NCBI GenBank assembly: GCA_021802115.1
Contig: JAKABA010000077.1
Coordinates: 1-16,127, forward strand
Reading direction: 5' to 3'
Source: a bacterium
GTDB taxonomy: Bacteria; Chloroflexota; Dormibacteria; UBA8260; Bog-877
Length of the DNA stretch: 16,127 nucleotides
The notes beneath the pieces are model-generated. The model ran no database searches, was not told the DNA's origin, and was given only the letters and a program-made list of their open reading frames with translations. Position 1 is the first letter of the stretch, and each line of letters opens with the position of its first letter. The position numbers and the translations under genes were made by a program. Below are positions 1 to 6,993 of the stretch, piece by piece.

Positions 1-69
1 GTGATCAAGCCCTTCAAGCCGACCATCGTGGCGGCCAAGATCCGGGAGCTGCTGGACAGCGCCGGGTGA
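1..69 (+). CDS. Response regulator receiver domain, C-terminal end (partial)
   Basis: Only the last 22 codons are inside the window; the gene continues off the left edge. The frame reads V-I-K-P-F-K-P and then an amphipathic helix ending in RELLDSAG before TGA. The K-P-F motif followed by a final helix is typical of beta5-alpha5 of a CheY-like receiver domain, where the lysine contacts the phosphorylated aspartate. Because the protein stops right after this helix, the receiver is either a stand-alone regulator or the last domain of a longer protein. The partner kinase and output cannot be seen. The call rests on a short stretch, so confidence is moderate. Confidence 0.6.
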   Translation: MIKPFKPTIVAAKIRELLDSAG

Positions 70-70
70 T

Positions 71-84
71 GCCGGGCTCCCGGC
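71..84. terminator. Hairpin between convergent genes
   Basis: GCCGGG-CT-CCCGGC is a 6-bp perfect inverted repeat that begins one base after the response-regulator stop codon and ends 11 bases before the stop of the convergent DUF971 gene. No T-tract follows on either strand, so intrinsic termination is only a possibility. Confidence 0.3.
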
Positions 85-94
85 GCCGCCCGGG

Positions 95-430
95 CTAGCC
101 GCAGTCGGTGGTGCCCAGCTTTCGCAGCAGCTCGAAGCGATAGATCCCGGTGTCGTGGCCGTCGGCCCAGACCACCTTGAGGCCGTAGTTGCCCACCAGG
201 GCGATGTCCGCGAGCTCATCCTCCCCCTGGTGCAGTTGGGGGTCGAGATCGAAGCGCCCGGGCGCGCCGAGCTCCCCCCGGCAGCTGGCGCACGGACAGG
301 CGCGGCGCAGCTCCGCGAAGGGAATCCTGGTCAGTGCCCCACCGCGCCAGCTGACCAGCAGCGCCCGGCCCGGCTCGTCGTACGCAAATTGGGTGGGTTC
401 CGGAGAGGCATCCGTCGGGGTTGGGCTCAT
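95..430 (-). CDS. DUF971 / gamma-butyrobetaine hydroxylase-like N-terminal domain protein
   Basis: A 111-residue protein made almost entirely of the DUF971 (GBBH-like_N) domain. The family signature is visible: L-R-R-A-C-P-C-A-S-C (C45, C47, C50), then V-G-N-Y-G-L and D-G-H-D-T-G-I-Y with H92. In the gamma-butyrobetaine hydroxylase structure the equivalent three cysteines and one histidine bind structural zinc, so this protein is predicted to bind zinc. Stand-alone DUF971 proteins have no settled biochemical role; in some bacteria the domain is linked to Mrp/ApbC iron-sulfur carriers. No catalytic dioxygenase domain is attached. It is divergent from glpX and convergent with the response regulator. 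The ATG at 430 has only a weak GGGGCG upstream. Confidence 0.85.
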   Translation of the reverse strand: MSPTPTDASPEPTQFAYDEPGRALLVSWRGGALTRIPFAELRRACPCASCRGELGAPGRFDLDPQLHQGEDELADIALVGNYGLKVVWADGHDTGIYRFELLRKLGTTDCG

Positions 431-483
431 CGCCCCATGATCGGCAACCAGGGTCAGGCCGTGCGCTGGGGATCGTCAGCCGC

Positions 484-489
484 TATCCT
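484..489 (+). promoter_or_regulatory. Candidate -10 element (TATCCT) for a leaderless glpX transcript
   Basis: TATCCT lies 9 nt before the ATG at 499, and there is no Shine-Dalgarno sequence in front of that ATG. This spacing would put the transcription start at or next to the start codon. No good -35 box is visible, so the call is tentative. Confidence 0.35.
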
Positions 490-498
490 GACCGCGCC

Positions 499-1524
499 AT
501 GAGTGCCCGTCCCCAGTCGAGCTCGGTCCCCGTTCTCACCACCGACCCGGGAACCCCCACCGACCGCAACCTGGCGATGGAGCTGGTCCGGGTCACCGAG
601 GGGGCGGCGATGTCGGCGGCGCGCTTCATGGGCCGGGACGACAAGATCGCCGCTGATCGCGCCGCAGTCGAATCGATGCGTCGGAGCCTCTCCTACGTGG
701 ACATGTCCGGAGTGGTGAAGATCGGCGAGGGGGAGAAGGACCAGGCGCCCATGCTCTACATCGGTGAGGAGGTGGGCAACGGCAACCCTCCCCTGGTGGA
801 TGTGGCGGTCGACCCCATCGACGGCACCCGGCTGGTGGCGCGGGGGCTGCCGGGGGGCATCGCCACCGTGGCCCTGGCCGACCGCGACAGCCTGCTGCAG
901 ACCCACTGCTTCTACATGCAGAAGCTGGTGGTGGGGCCGCGGGCCCGGGGGGTGATCGACCTGCGCCAATCCGCCACCGAGAACCTCCAGCGGATCGCGG
1001 CCGCCGAGGAGCGCCACGTCGAGGACCTGACGGTGGTGGTGCTGGACCGGCCCCGCCACGAGCGCCTCCTGGCGGAGATCCGTCAGGCCGGGGCGCGGGT
1101 GATGCTGATCACCGATGGCGATGTCGCGGCCGGGATCATGGCCGCTCTGCCGGAGCGGACCGGCATCGACGTGCTGATGGGGATCGGGGGAGCGACCGAG
1201 GCCGTGCTCACCTCGTGTGCCGTCCGGTGCATCGGCGGCGACATGCAGTGCCGGCTCATGCCCCGCGACCAGGCGGAGCGTGAGATGGTGGAACAGGAGG
1301 GCTTCGACCCCGAGCACGTTTTCCAGGCGGAGGAGCTCTCCGGAGGCAACAACATCTTCTTCGCCGCAACCGGGATCACCGACGGGGAGATGCTGGGCGG
1401 GGTCCGCTTCGCCGGGGAACGGGTGGAGACCCATTCGGTGGTGATGCGCTCGTACAGCGGCACCATCCGCTGGATCGACGCAGTCCACGACCTCACCAAG
1501 CTCAGGGCCCGGTCGGCCGGCTGA
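499..1524 (+). CDS. glpX: Class II fructose-1,6-bisphosphatase (GlpX)
   Basis: Hydrolyses fructose-1,6-bisphosphate to fructose-6-phosphate in gluconeogenesis; in autotrophs GlpX enzymes may also serve the Calvin cycle. From the ATG at 499 the protein is 341 residues, normal for the family. GlpX landmarks appear in order: R-N-L-A-M-E-L-V-R-V-T-E near the N terminus, K-I-G-E-G-E-K-D-Q-A-P-M, the metal-binding D105-P-I-D108-G-T, L-D-R-P-R-H, I-T-D-G-D-V-A-A, and A-A-T-G-I-T-D-G. An upstream in-frame ATG at 421 would add 26 residues with no similarity to the family, so 499 is preferred. The usual G-G-x-P-E-G-V segment reads G-G-A-T-E-A-V (E234 kept), a mild departure. A hairpin follows the stop and the next gene is convergent. 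Confidence 0.95.
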   Translation: MSARPQSSSVPVLTTDPGTPTDRNLAMELVRVTEGAAMSAARFMGRDDKIAADRAAVESMRRSLSYVDMSGVVKIGEGEKDQAPMLYIGEEVGNGNPPLVDVAVDPIDGTRLVARGLPGGIATVALADRDSLLQTHCFYMQKLVVGPRARGVIDLRQSATENLQRIAAAEERHVEDLTVVVLDRPRHERLLAEIRQAGARVMLITDGDVAAGIMAALPERTGIDVLMGIGGATEAVLTSCAVRCIGGDMQCRLMPRDQAEREMVEQEGFDPEHVFQAEELSGGNNIFFAATGITDGEMLGGVRFAGERVETHSVVMRSYSGTIRWIDAVHDLTKLRARSAG

Positions 1525-1530
1525 GCCGCA

Positions 1531-1551
1531 CCCCTCACATCCCGTGAGGGG
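1531..1551. terminator. Hairpin between convergent glpX and the CBS gene
   Basis: CCCCTCAC-ATCCC-GTGAGGGG is a perfect 8-bp stem with a 5-nt loop, 7 nt after the glpX stop. It overlaps the last codons of the convergent CBS gene. It lacks a T-tract, but its position suits a bidirectional terminator. Confidence 0.5.
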
Positions 1552-2035
1552 CGTCCTCCAGCCGGAAGCCGCGTGAGGCGCCGCAGCTGGGGCAGCTGTC
1601 CGGTGGCTCCAGGCCCCTCTGGGTGGCCCCGCAAGCCTCGCACGCCCACTGGTGCTGGGCGAAGAAGGTCACCAGGTCAGTCCGGGAGATCAGCCCCACC
1701 AGCTTGCCGTGCCGGACCACCGGCAGCCGGCGGATCCGCTCGCTCATGAGCAGGTCCGCCACCTCCGCCAGCGGAACCTGCTCCTCCACGGTGCGGGGGG
1801 TTGCGGTCATGATGTCCGCCACCGTCCGGCCCCGCTTGCGGACCACGTCCATCTCGCTGACCACACCCACCACCCGCTGGTGGTCATCCACCACCGGCAT
1901 CCCGGTGATGTGATGGTGGTGCAGCTGCTCCGCGACCTCCTCGACCGTGGCCTCAGGGGTCGTGGTCAGCACCGCCTTGGTCATCATCGCGGCCACCGTG
2001 GCCGCACTCGTCCCGGTGACGTCCGCATCAGCCAT
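1535..2035 (-). CDS. Tandem CBS-domain protein with C-terminal zinc ribbon
   Basis: From the chosen start the protein has 166 residues. Two CBS domains fill roughly residues 12-66 (with I-T-G-M-P-V-V-D and V-V-G-V-V-S-E-M-D) and 70-125 (with R-R-L-P-V-V and L-V-G-L-I-S-R-T-D-L). CBS pairs usually bind adenosine nucleotides and act as energy or redox sensors. The last ~35 residues hold W-A-C-E-A-C-G and S-C-P-S-C-G, two CxxC knuckles of a rubredoxin-like zinc ribbon. No enzyme domain is attached, so a stand-alone ligand sensor is the best description. An in-frame ATG at 2044 directly abuts the GGGAGG at 2045-2050, while the ATG at 2035 sits 9 nt from it, so 2035 is preferred. It is divergent from pckA. 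Confidence 0.85.
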   Translation of the reverse strand: MADADVTGTSAATVAAMMTKAVLTTTPEATVEEVAEQLHHHHITGMPVVDDHQRVVGVVSEMDVVRKRGRTVADIMTATPRTVEEQVPLAEVADLLMSERIRRLPVVRHGKLVGLISRTDLVTFFAQHQWACEACGATQRGLEPPDSCPSCGASRGFRLEDAPHGM

Positions 2036-2044
2036 GGATCGCAT

Positions 2045-2050
2045 CCTCCC
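2045..2050 (-). promoter_or_regulatory. Shine-Dalgarno GGGAGG that decides the CBS gene start
   Basis: On the minus strand GGGAGG ends immediately before one ATG (2044) and 9 nt before a second in-frame ATG (2035). Only the second has workable ribosome spacing. Confidence 0.6.
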
Positions 2051-2208
2051 TCACTTTCACCTGGCGGCCCGTGGCCCGCTTCACCGCGCCCCGCGAGCCT
2101 CGGACAAGACTGTAATGGCAAGCTGGGGGAGCACACGCTGGCGGGAGAGCCAAGATTGCGGTAATCTGCCGCGGTTGCCACCTGGCTGGAGAGGTCGAGG
2201 AGATCGCC

Positions 2209-3768
2209 ATGACCCAGATCGCGGATCCCACAATCCCCAAGGCACAGTCGGTGCGCCGCCGGCCCTCGCAGGCCGAGCTGCGCGAGTTCACCGCCGCCAT
2301 GCCGACCGCTCGGCACACCGCCTACGACAACTACAACGTCCAGACCCAGGTGCTGGCGCGCAGCACCGAGTCGACCTACATCATCACCGACCAGCCCGAG
2401 ACCACCTCGAGCCAGACCATCACGGTCGCGGAGGGCCGGCGGGTGGCCGAGATGCAGGAGGAACACCTGCGCCAGCGCGACCTGCTGGTGATCGACGGCT
2501 ACATCGGCAACGATCCTGACTTCCGCTGCCCGGCCCGGCTGGTGATGGATCGCGCCTGGGCCAACATCGCCGGCATGCAGGATCACCTGCTATTTCAGGA
2601 CGAGACCGTCGGCGACGACTTCGCGCCCTGGTTCACGGTGGTCTACACCCCGGGGCTCACCGCCCCGGGATACCCCAAGGAGCGGCTGATCGCGGTGGAC
2701 CTCGAGGCGGGGGTCACCCGGGTGCTCAACTCCGACTACTTCGGGGAGTCCAAGAAGGGGCTGCTGCGGATGTGGAACCAGCTGGTCTACGAACGCGGAG
2801 GGCTGGCCCTCCACGCCGGCTGCAAGGTGGTCCCCACCGCCTCCGGCGACCGCACCCTGCTGATCGTGGGGCTGTCCGGCACCGGCAAGACCACCACCAC
2901 CTTCACCCGGCAGAACGACAGCAAGCCGGTTCAGGACGACTTCGTGGCGCTGATGCCGGGGGGCAAGGTCTACGGCACCGAGAACGGCTGCTTCGCCAAG
3001 ACCTACGCACTCAGCGCCGAGGACGAGCCCACCATCTATGCCGCCGTCACCTCCCCGGTCGCCTACCTGGAGAACGTCTCCCAGAAGGAGGTGGATGGGC
3101 CGGTCGACTTCTTCGACGAGAGCTACACCCAGAACGGCCGGGCGGTGTTCCCCATGACCGCTTTGGGCTGGTCGCAGGATGCGCGCGAGGTGGCCCCGGT
3201 CAGCGCCCTGCTGATCCTCAACCGCAATGACGGGATCATCCCGGCGGTGGCGCGGCTCTCGGTCGAGCAGGCGGCCGCCTACTTCATGCTCGGCGAGACC
3301 AAGGGGACCGCCGCCGGCGGGGCGGCCGAGGCGGGCCGGTCGCTGCGGGTCCCCGGCACCAACCCCTTCTTCCCCCTGCTGCACGCCCAACAGGGCAACC
3401 GCTTCAGGGAACTTCACGAGACCGGGGGGTTCGAGGTCTTTTTGCTCAACACGGGGTCGGTCGGTGGCGGCGAGCAGGATCCCCAGGCCAAGAAGGTCAG
3501 GATCCCGCACTCCTCGGCGGTGGTGAAGGCGATCGCCGAGGGGACCATCACCTGGGAGCACGACCCGGATTTCGGCTACGAGGTGGCCACCACGGTCCCG
3601 GGGATAGACGATCCCGAGCTGCTCCAGCCCCGGCTGCTGTATCAACGCCAGGGACGGCAGGCCGAGTACCAACAGGTGGTGGACCGGCTGCGGCGGGAGC
3701 GGGTCGAGTACCTGGAGGGCTTTCCGGGCTTGGACGAGCGATTGCTCAGCGCCCTCCGGCATGCTTAG
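2209..3768 (+). CDS. pckA: ATP-type phosphoenolpyruvate carboxykinase, divergent
   Basis: Converts oxaloacetate plus ATP to PEP, CO2 and ADP, the entry step of gluconeogenesis. The 519-residue length fits the family. Landmarks match E. coli PckA in order: Y-F-G-E-S-K-K-G (Y177, K182, K183 for Y207, K212, K213), L-H202-A-G (H232), the P-loop G-L-S-G-T-G-K227-T-T (K254), Q-D243-D244 (D268/D269), N-G-C-F-A-K-T, and N-G-R311-A (R333). The normally invariant G-R-S-P-K-D-K reads A-R51-S-T-E-S-T, keeping only the substrate arginine and serine, and other motifs are also altered. It is therefore a distant but probably functional homologue; another PEP- or oxaloacetate-like substrate cannot be excluded. 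GAGGAG at 2197 precedes the ATG. TAATCT at 2162-2167, within the short inverted repeat AGATT-5 nt-AATCT, is a weak -10 candidate. Confidence 0.88.
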   Translation: MTQIADPTIPKAQSVRRRPSQAELREFTAAMPTARHTAYDNYNVQTQVLARSTESTYIITDQPETTSSQTITVAEGRRVAEMQEEHLRQRDLLVIDGYIGNDPDFRCPARLVMDRAWANIAGMQDHLLFQDETVGDDFAPWFTVVYTPGLTAPGYPKERLIAVDLEAGVTRVLNSDYFGESKKGLLRMWNQLVYERGGLALHAGCKVVPTASGDRTLLIVGLSGTGKTTTTFTRQNDSKPVQDDFVALMPGGKVYGTENGCFAKTYALSAEDEPTIYAAVTSPVAYLENVSQKEVDGPVDFFDESYTQNGRAVFPMTALGWSQDAREVAPVSALLILNRNDGIIPAVARLSVEQAAAYFMLGETKGTAAGGAAEAGRSLRVPGTNPFFPLLHAQQGNRFRELHETGGFEVFLLNTGSVGGGEQDPQAKKVRIPHSSAVVKAIAEGTITWEHDPDFGYEVATTVPGIDDPELLQPRLLYQRQGRQAEYQQVVDRLRRERVEYLEGFPGLDERLLSALRHA

Positions 3769-3771
3769 GCG

Positions 3772-4332
3772 GTGGAGATCGCCCGCCCCTCGGCGCTCAT
3801 CGTCATCGATGTGCAGCGCGGATTCACCGACCCGAGCTTCGGCCAGCGCAATAACCCGAGCTGCGAGGCCAACGTCGGCCGCCTGATTGAGGCCCACCGC
3901 CGGGCTGGCGAGGCGGTGGTCTTCGTCCGCCACGACTCGCAGGAGCCAGGGTCCCCGCTCGCCCCGGGGAGTTGGGGCAACGCCTTCAAGGAGGTCATCA
4001 CGGGCGACCCGGATCTCCTGGTCACCAAGCGGGTCCACTCGGCGTTCTACGGTCAGCCCGATCTGGACCACTGGCTGCAGGAGCGGCGGGTGGCGAGCCT
4101 CACCATCTGCGGGATCACCACCGACCACTGCTGCAGCTCCACCGCCCGGATGGCCGGCGACCTGGGGTACCAGACCGTCTTCGCCCTCGACGCCACCCAC
4201 ACCTTCGACCGCGAGGTCGGCCCGCGTCACGTGGTCCCCGCCGACCAGGTGGCCTTCGTGACCGCGGCCAGCCTGAACGGCGAGTTCGCCACCGTGGCCA
4301 CCACCGAGCAGATCCTGCGGGCTCTCCTCTGA
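3772..4332 (+). CDS. Isochorismatase-like cysteine hydrolase
   Basis: A 186-residue protein of the isochorismatase-like hydrolase superfamily, which includes nicotinamidases, N-carbamoyl amidohydrolases and isochorismatases. The catalytic triad is visible: D13 in V-I-D-V-Q, K86 in V-T-K-R-V-H-S-A-F, and C120 in G-I-T-T-D-H-C-C-S-S-T-A-R-M-A. The usual cis-peptide motif before the nucleophile is present; the residue after C120 is a second cysteine instead of the common valine. The motifs do not fix the substrate. The GTG start lies 3 nt after the pckA stop, so the two genes are almost certainly co-transcribed. No separate Shine-Dalgarno sequence is seen, which suggests reinitiation. Confidence 0.85.
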   Translation: MEIARPSALIVIDVQRGFTDPSFGQRNNPSCEANVGRLIEAHRRAGEAVVFVRHDSQEPGSPLAPGSWGNAFKEVITGDPDLLVTKRVHSAFYGQPDLDHWLQERRVASLTICGITTDHCCSSTARMAGDLGYQTVFALDATHTFDREVGPRHVVPADQVAFVTAASLNGEFATVATTEQILRALL

Positions 4333-4387
4333 TCGCCATCCCGTGTCAAACTCAGGAGATGGCGAGCTATCCAATGAGGCGGCGGTC

Positions 4388-4939
4388 GTGACCACAAGCC
4401 CGGCCCGGCCCAGCAAGCAGGAGTACTTCATGCTGCTGGCGCTGGCGGCGCGTACGCGAGCCGACTGCCTGGGGCGCCGGGTCGGCGCGGTGGTGGTCCG
4501 CGACGACCGCGTCCTCAGCACCGGCTACAACGGCACCCCGATCGGCATGCCCAACTGCACCGAGGGCGGCTGCCACCGCTGCCTGCACCGCCAGACCGAA
4601 CTCTACCCCGAGGGCCGTGGCTACGACCTCTGCGTCTGCGTCCATGCGGAGCAGAACGCGCTCTTGGCGGCAGCCCGGTTCGGGCAGTCCACGCTGGGGG
4701 CGACTCTGCACACGACCATGCGCCCGTGCTTCGGGTGCCTGAAGGAGGCGCTGCAGGCTGGAATCGTGGCGGTGCACTATATGACCGAGTGGTCGGCCGG
4801 TGACGGCGAGGACCAGGGCGCCCTCAACACCCAGTACGCGGCTCTCAGGTCGCGCTTTTTGGAGTTCTCTCAGGTGGAGGTGCCCGTGGCCGCTCTCAAC
4901 CCGCTGCTCGCCGACCTGAAGCTGGAGGCGCCGGCGTGA
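4388..4939 (+). CDS. dCMP deaminase-like zinc-dependent cytidine deaminase family protein
   Basis: Predicted to deaminate a cytosine nucleotide, most likely dCMP to dUMP for thymidylate synthesis. The zinc site is H86-A-E88 with P-C114-F-G-C117. The N-terminal P-S-K-Q-E-Y-F-M and G-Y-N-G-T-P-I-G are typical of dCMP deaminase and ComEB proteins. C57, C62, H63 and C65, with C82 and C84, resemble the extra zinc cluster found in several dCMP deaminases. GTG at 4388 (183 aa) has GAGG 8 nt upstream and starts close to the conserved domain. A GTG at 4343 would add 15 unconserved residues and has no ribosome site, so 4388 is preferred but not certain. The stop overlaps the next gene's start. Confidence 0.82.
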   Translation: MTTSPARPSKQEYFMLLALAARTRADCLGRRVGAVVVRDDRVLSTGYNGTPIGMPNCTEGGCHRCLHRQTELYPEGRGYDLCVCVHAEQNALLAAARFGQSTLGATLHTTMRPCFGCLKEALQAGIVAVHYMTEWSAGDGEDQGALNTQYAALRSRFLEFSQVEVPVAALNPLLADLKLEAPA

Positions 4940-5505
4940 GCCAGGACGATCGCTGCGAGCCGCCCCAGGTCTCGGCCGCGTGGGCCGCGGCCGTGCTCAC
5001 CGTGAGCGATCTGGGGTCGCGGGGACAGCGCGAGGATCGCAGCGGAGACTGGTTGGCGCAACGGCTGCCTGACCTGCCCGCGGAGGTGGTCGTGCGCGCG
5101 ATCCTGCCCGACGAGCCGGACCAGATCTCACGCTGGATCAGGCGCACCGTCCTGCGGCTGAGCCCGGCCCTGATCGTCTGCACCGGCGGGACCGGGCTGC
5201 ACCCGCGCGACCGCACCCCCGAGGCGCTCCTGGCCGTCGCCGATTACTCCGTCCCCGGGTTCGGCGAGGCCATGCGGCGAGCCGGCGTCAGTCACACCCC
5301 GCACGCGATCCTCTCCCGCCAGGTGGCGGTGGTGGTGGGGGCCACCCTGGTGATGGCGCTGCCGGGAGCGCTGAAGGCGACCCAGGAGAGCCTGGAGGCG
5401 GTGTGGGCGGCGCTCCCTCACGCCCTGGAGATGATCGCGGGGCTGCCCCAGGCGAGCACGGAGGCGGGCCATCGGGGAACCGGAAGCGCGGGGGGCGCCG
5501 GCTAG
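4936..5505 (+). CDS. MoaB/MogA-family molybdenum cofactor biosynthesis protein
   Basis: MogA adenylylates molybdopterin before molybdate insertion; MoaB proteins are close relatives and do this job in some organisms. The 189-residue protein shows T-V-S-D25 followed by D-R-S-G, the core T83-G-G-T-G-L-H-P-R-D92-R-T-P-E-A, and A-L-P-G near the C terminus, which matches the MoaB/MogA fold. The GTG start overlaps the previous stop (GTGA), so translation is coupled. It could supply cofactor to the molybdenum hydroxylase encoded 3.4 kb downstream. About 20 C-terminal residues rich in G, A and S are family-atypical. MoaB and MogA cannot be told apart here, so no symbol is given. Confidence 0.88.
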   Translation: MSQDDRCEPPQVSAAWAAAVLTVSDLGSRGQREDRSGDWLAQRLPDLPAEVVVRAILPDEPDQISRWIRRTVLRLSPALIVCTGGTGLHPRDRTPEALLAVADYSVPGFGEAMRRAGVSHTPHAILSRQVAVVVGATLVMALPGALKATQESLEAVWAALPHALEMIAGLPQASTEAGHRGTGSAGGAG

Positions 5506-5508
5506 AAT
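5503..5508 (+). promoter_or_regulatory. Candidate -10 element (TAGAAT) for a leaderless HAD transcript
   Basis: TAGAAT overlaps the mogA-like stop codon and sits 7 nt before the GTG at 5516, which has no Shine-Dalgarno sequence. This T-A-N-N-N-T spacing is characteristic of leaderless mRNAs. No matching -35 is seen. Confidence 0.4.
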
Positions 5509-5515
5509 TGCTCAT

Positions 5516-6211
5516 GTGCCGTATCGAGGAGTCATCTTCGACCTCTACGGCACGCTCATAGACGGCTGGGACACCGATCAGGCCAGGCAGCGCACGACCG
5601 AGCTGGCGCTCGCCTTGGGGGCACCTCTCGAGCCGTTCCAAGCGCTGATGGAGCGCAGTTACACCGAGCGGGCGACGGCCGCGCTCGGGGATCTGCCCCA
5701 GATGCTGCTGGAGCTCTGCCGACGGGTGGGCCACCACCCGGGGCCGGCCGCCCTCGACCGGGCCGCGAGGTTGCGGGTGGAGCAGTTCCGCGCGGTGCTC
5801 AGCCAGCCGCGGGAGGAGACGCCCTCGATCCTGTCGACGCTGCGAAGTCGAGGCCTGCGCGTGGGGGTGATCAGCGACTCGTCGTCCGAAACCCCTCAGC
5901 TCTGGCCCACTTTGGGCTGGGCCGCGCCCGTTGAGCTTGCCCTGTTCTCGTGGACCGAGCGGCGGCGCAAGCCGGCTCCCGAGCTCTATCACAAGGCGCT
6001 GGCCGGCCTCAGCCTGCGACCGGATGAGGCGCTCTACGTCGGTGATGGCGGCAGCCACGAGCTGAGCGGCGCCGAGGCCTGCGGGGTGAAGGCGCTGCGC
6101 ATCGTCCACCACCCCGGCAATCCCGAGGCGCACCTCCAGTTCGACCCCGATTCGGTCTGGCAGGGAGCGGAGATCGGGACCCTGACCGAGCTGCTCGCCT
6201 GGCTCGACTGA
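5516..6211 (+). CDS. HAD-superfamily hydrolase with a dehalogenase-like motif I
   Basis: A 231-residue haloacid dehalogenase superfamily protein with an alpha-helical cap between motifs I and II. Motif I is F-D9-L-Y11-G-T-L, motif II V-I-S120-D-S-S, motif III R-K152-P-A-P-E-L-Y, and motif IV G-D177-G-G-S-H-E182-L-S-G-A. HAD phosphatases usually have a second aspartate two residues after the nucleophile; tyrosine here is the arrangement of L-2-haloacid dehalogenases and a minority of other members. Function is therefore open: phosphatase, phosphonatase-like or dehalogenase. It starts 10 nt after the mogA-like gene and may also have its own leaderless promoter. Confidence 0.85.
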   Translation: MPYRGVIFDLYGTLIDGWDTDQARQRTTELALALGAPLEPFQALMERSYTERATAALGDLPQMLLELCRRVGHHPGPAALDRAARLRVEQFRAVLSQPREETPSILSTLRSRGLRVGVISDSSSETPQLWPTLGWAAPVELALFSWTERRRKPAPELYHKALAGLSLRPDEALYVGDGGSHELSGAEACGVKALRIVHHPGNPEAHLQFDPDSVWQGAEIGTLTELLAWLD

Positions 6212-6282
6212 CCCAAGAGGGCACCAGCTCCCGCCGCCAGTGGTCGCATACTGGGGCTGCGAATCCAGCACTCGGAGAAGGG

Positions 6283-6948
6283 GTGGACCGGATCCAACCG
6301 GTGATCACGATCTCCTCCGCCTACGGAACCGGCGGGGAACTGGTGGGCCGAGCGGTGGCCGAGCGCCTCGGCCTGGCCTTTCTGGACCGCGCCATCCCTG
6401 CCACGGTGGCCCGGGAGGTGATGGCATCCTTTGAGGACATCGCCTATCAGGAGAGCCACCCGGCGCACGGACTGGGCCAGTGGATCGGCTTCTTCTCCCC
6501 GCTGGGCTCGGCCTGGCTCGGGGTGCCGGATCCGTTGGAGCCCTGGCGCAGCGAGCGGGAGTATCTGGATCACACCGAGTCGGTCATCCGTCGCGCCGCG
6601 GCGCGCGGGGTGGTGATCCTGGGACGCGGGGGCTCGATGGTGCTCAGGGGGCATCCGGGCGCTCTGCACGCCCGTCTGGATGGCCCACAGCAGCAGCGGA
6701 TCCGGCTCGCCGTGGAGCGGGCCGGCCTCGACGAGAGGACCGCTCAGCGCGCCCAGAAGGAGACCGATGCCGCCCGCCGCCACTACCTGCAGCACTTCTA
6801 CCACGTGGACGTCCGGGATCCCGCGCTCTACCACCTGGTCCTCGACGCCACCGCCATCTCGCTGGAGGCCTGCGCCGAGCTGATCGCGACCGCAGCCATG
6901 GCCCGGGTCGAGGCTGACGACAGGGAACGCGGGAGGCGCGGGGGCTGA
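6283..6948 (+). CDS. Cytidylate kinase-like family protein
   Basis: A 221-residue protein resembling the cytidylate-kinase-like (AAK6-type) family, whose members are mostly uncharacterised. The start I-S-S-A-Y-G-T-G-G-E-L-V-G-R followed by A-E-R-L-G-L-A-F-L-D is the family N terminus. I-L-G-R-G-G-S-M-V-L and the C-terminal H-V-D-V-R-D-P-A-L-Y-H-L-V-L-D also match. The P-loop lacks the usual G-K-S/T lysine, as in other family members, so true CMP kinase activity should not be assumed. GTG at 6283 is preceded by GGAGAAGG. The 71-bp upstream gap carries CCAGT-8 nt-ACTGG overlapping a CATACT -10-like hexamer (6247-6252), so it may have its own promoter. A dCMP-deaminase-like gene lies upstream. 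Confidence 0.78.
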   Translation: MDRIQPVITISSAYGTGGELVGRAVAERLGLAFLDRAIPATVAREVMASFEDIAYQESHPAHGLGQWIGFFSPLGSAWLGVPDPLEPWRSEREYLDHTESVIRRAAARGVVILGRGGSMVLRGHPGALHARLDGPQQQRIRLAVERAGLDERTAQRAQKETDAARRHYLQHFYHVDVRDPALYHLVLDATAISLEACAELIATAAMARVEADDRERGRRGG

Positions 6949-6959
6949 GCCGCGGCTGC

Positions 6960-6984
6960 ATATAGATAGCTAGCCTAGCTATAT
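6960..6984. promoter_or_regulatory. Probable MarR operator overlapping the marR promoter
   Basis: A 25-bp imperfect palindrome centred on base 6972, with outer arms ATATAG and CTATAT and inner arms TAG and CTA; 9 of 12 base pairs match. It is strikingly AT-rich within a very GC-rich region and ends 9 nt before the regulator's ATG. Its right edge holds TATATT (6980-6985), a good -10 hexamer 8 nt before the ATG. A MarR dimer bound here would block its own transcription. Confidence 0.7.
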
Positions 6985-6993
6985 TGTTCCCCG

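Noticed and set aside
421..498. Extended N terminus for glpX from the ATG at 421
   Set aside because: The added 26 residues have no GlpX similarity and would overlap the divergent DUF971 start; the ATG at 499 fits the family and a -10 box.
2590..4521. A 643-codon open frame on the minus strand
   Set aside because: It lies antisense to pckA, the hydrolase gene and the start of the deaminase gene. Long antisense frames are expected in high-GC DNA, and the translation shows no family motif.
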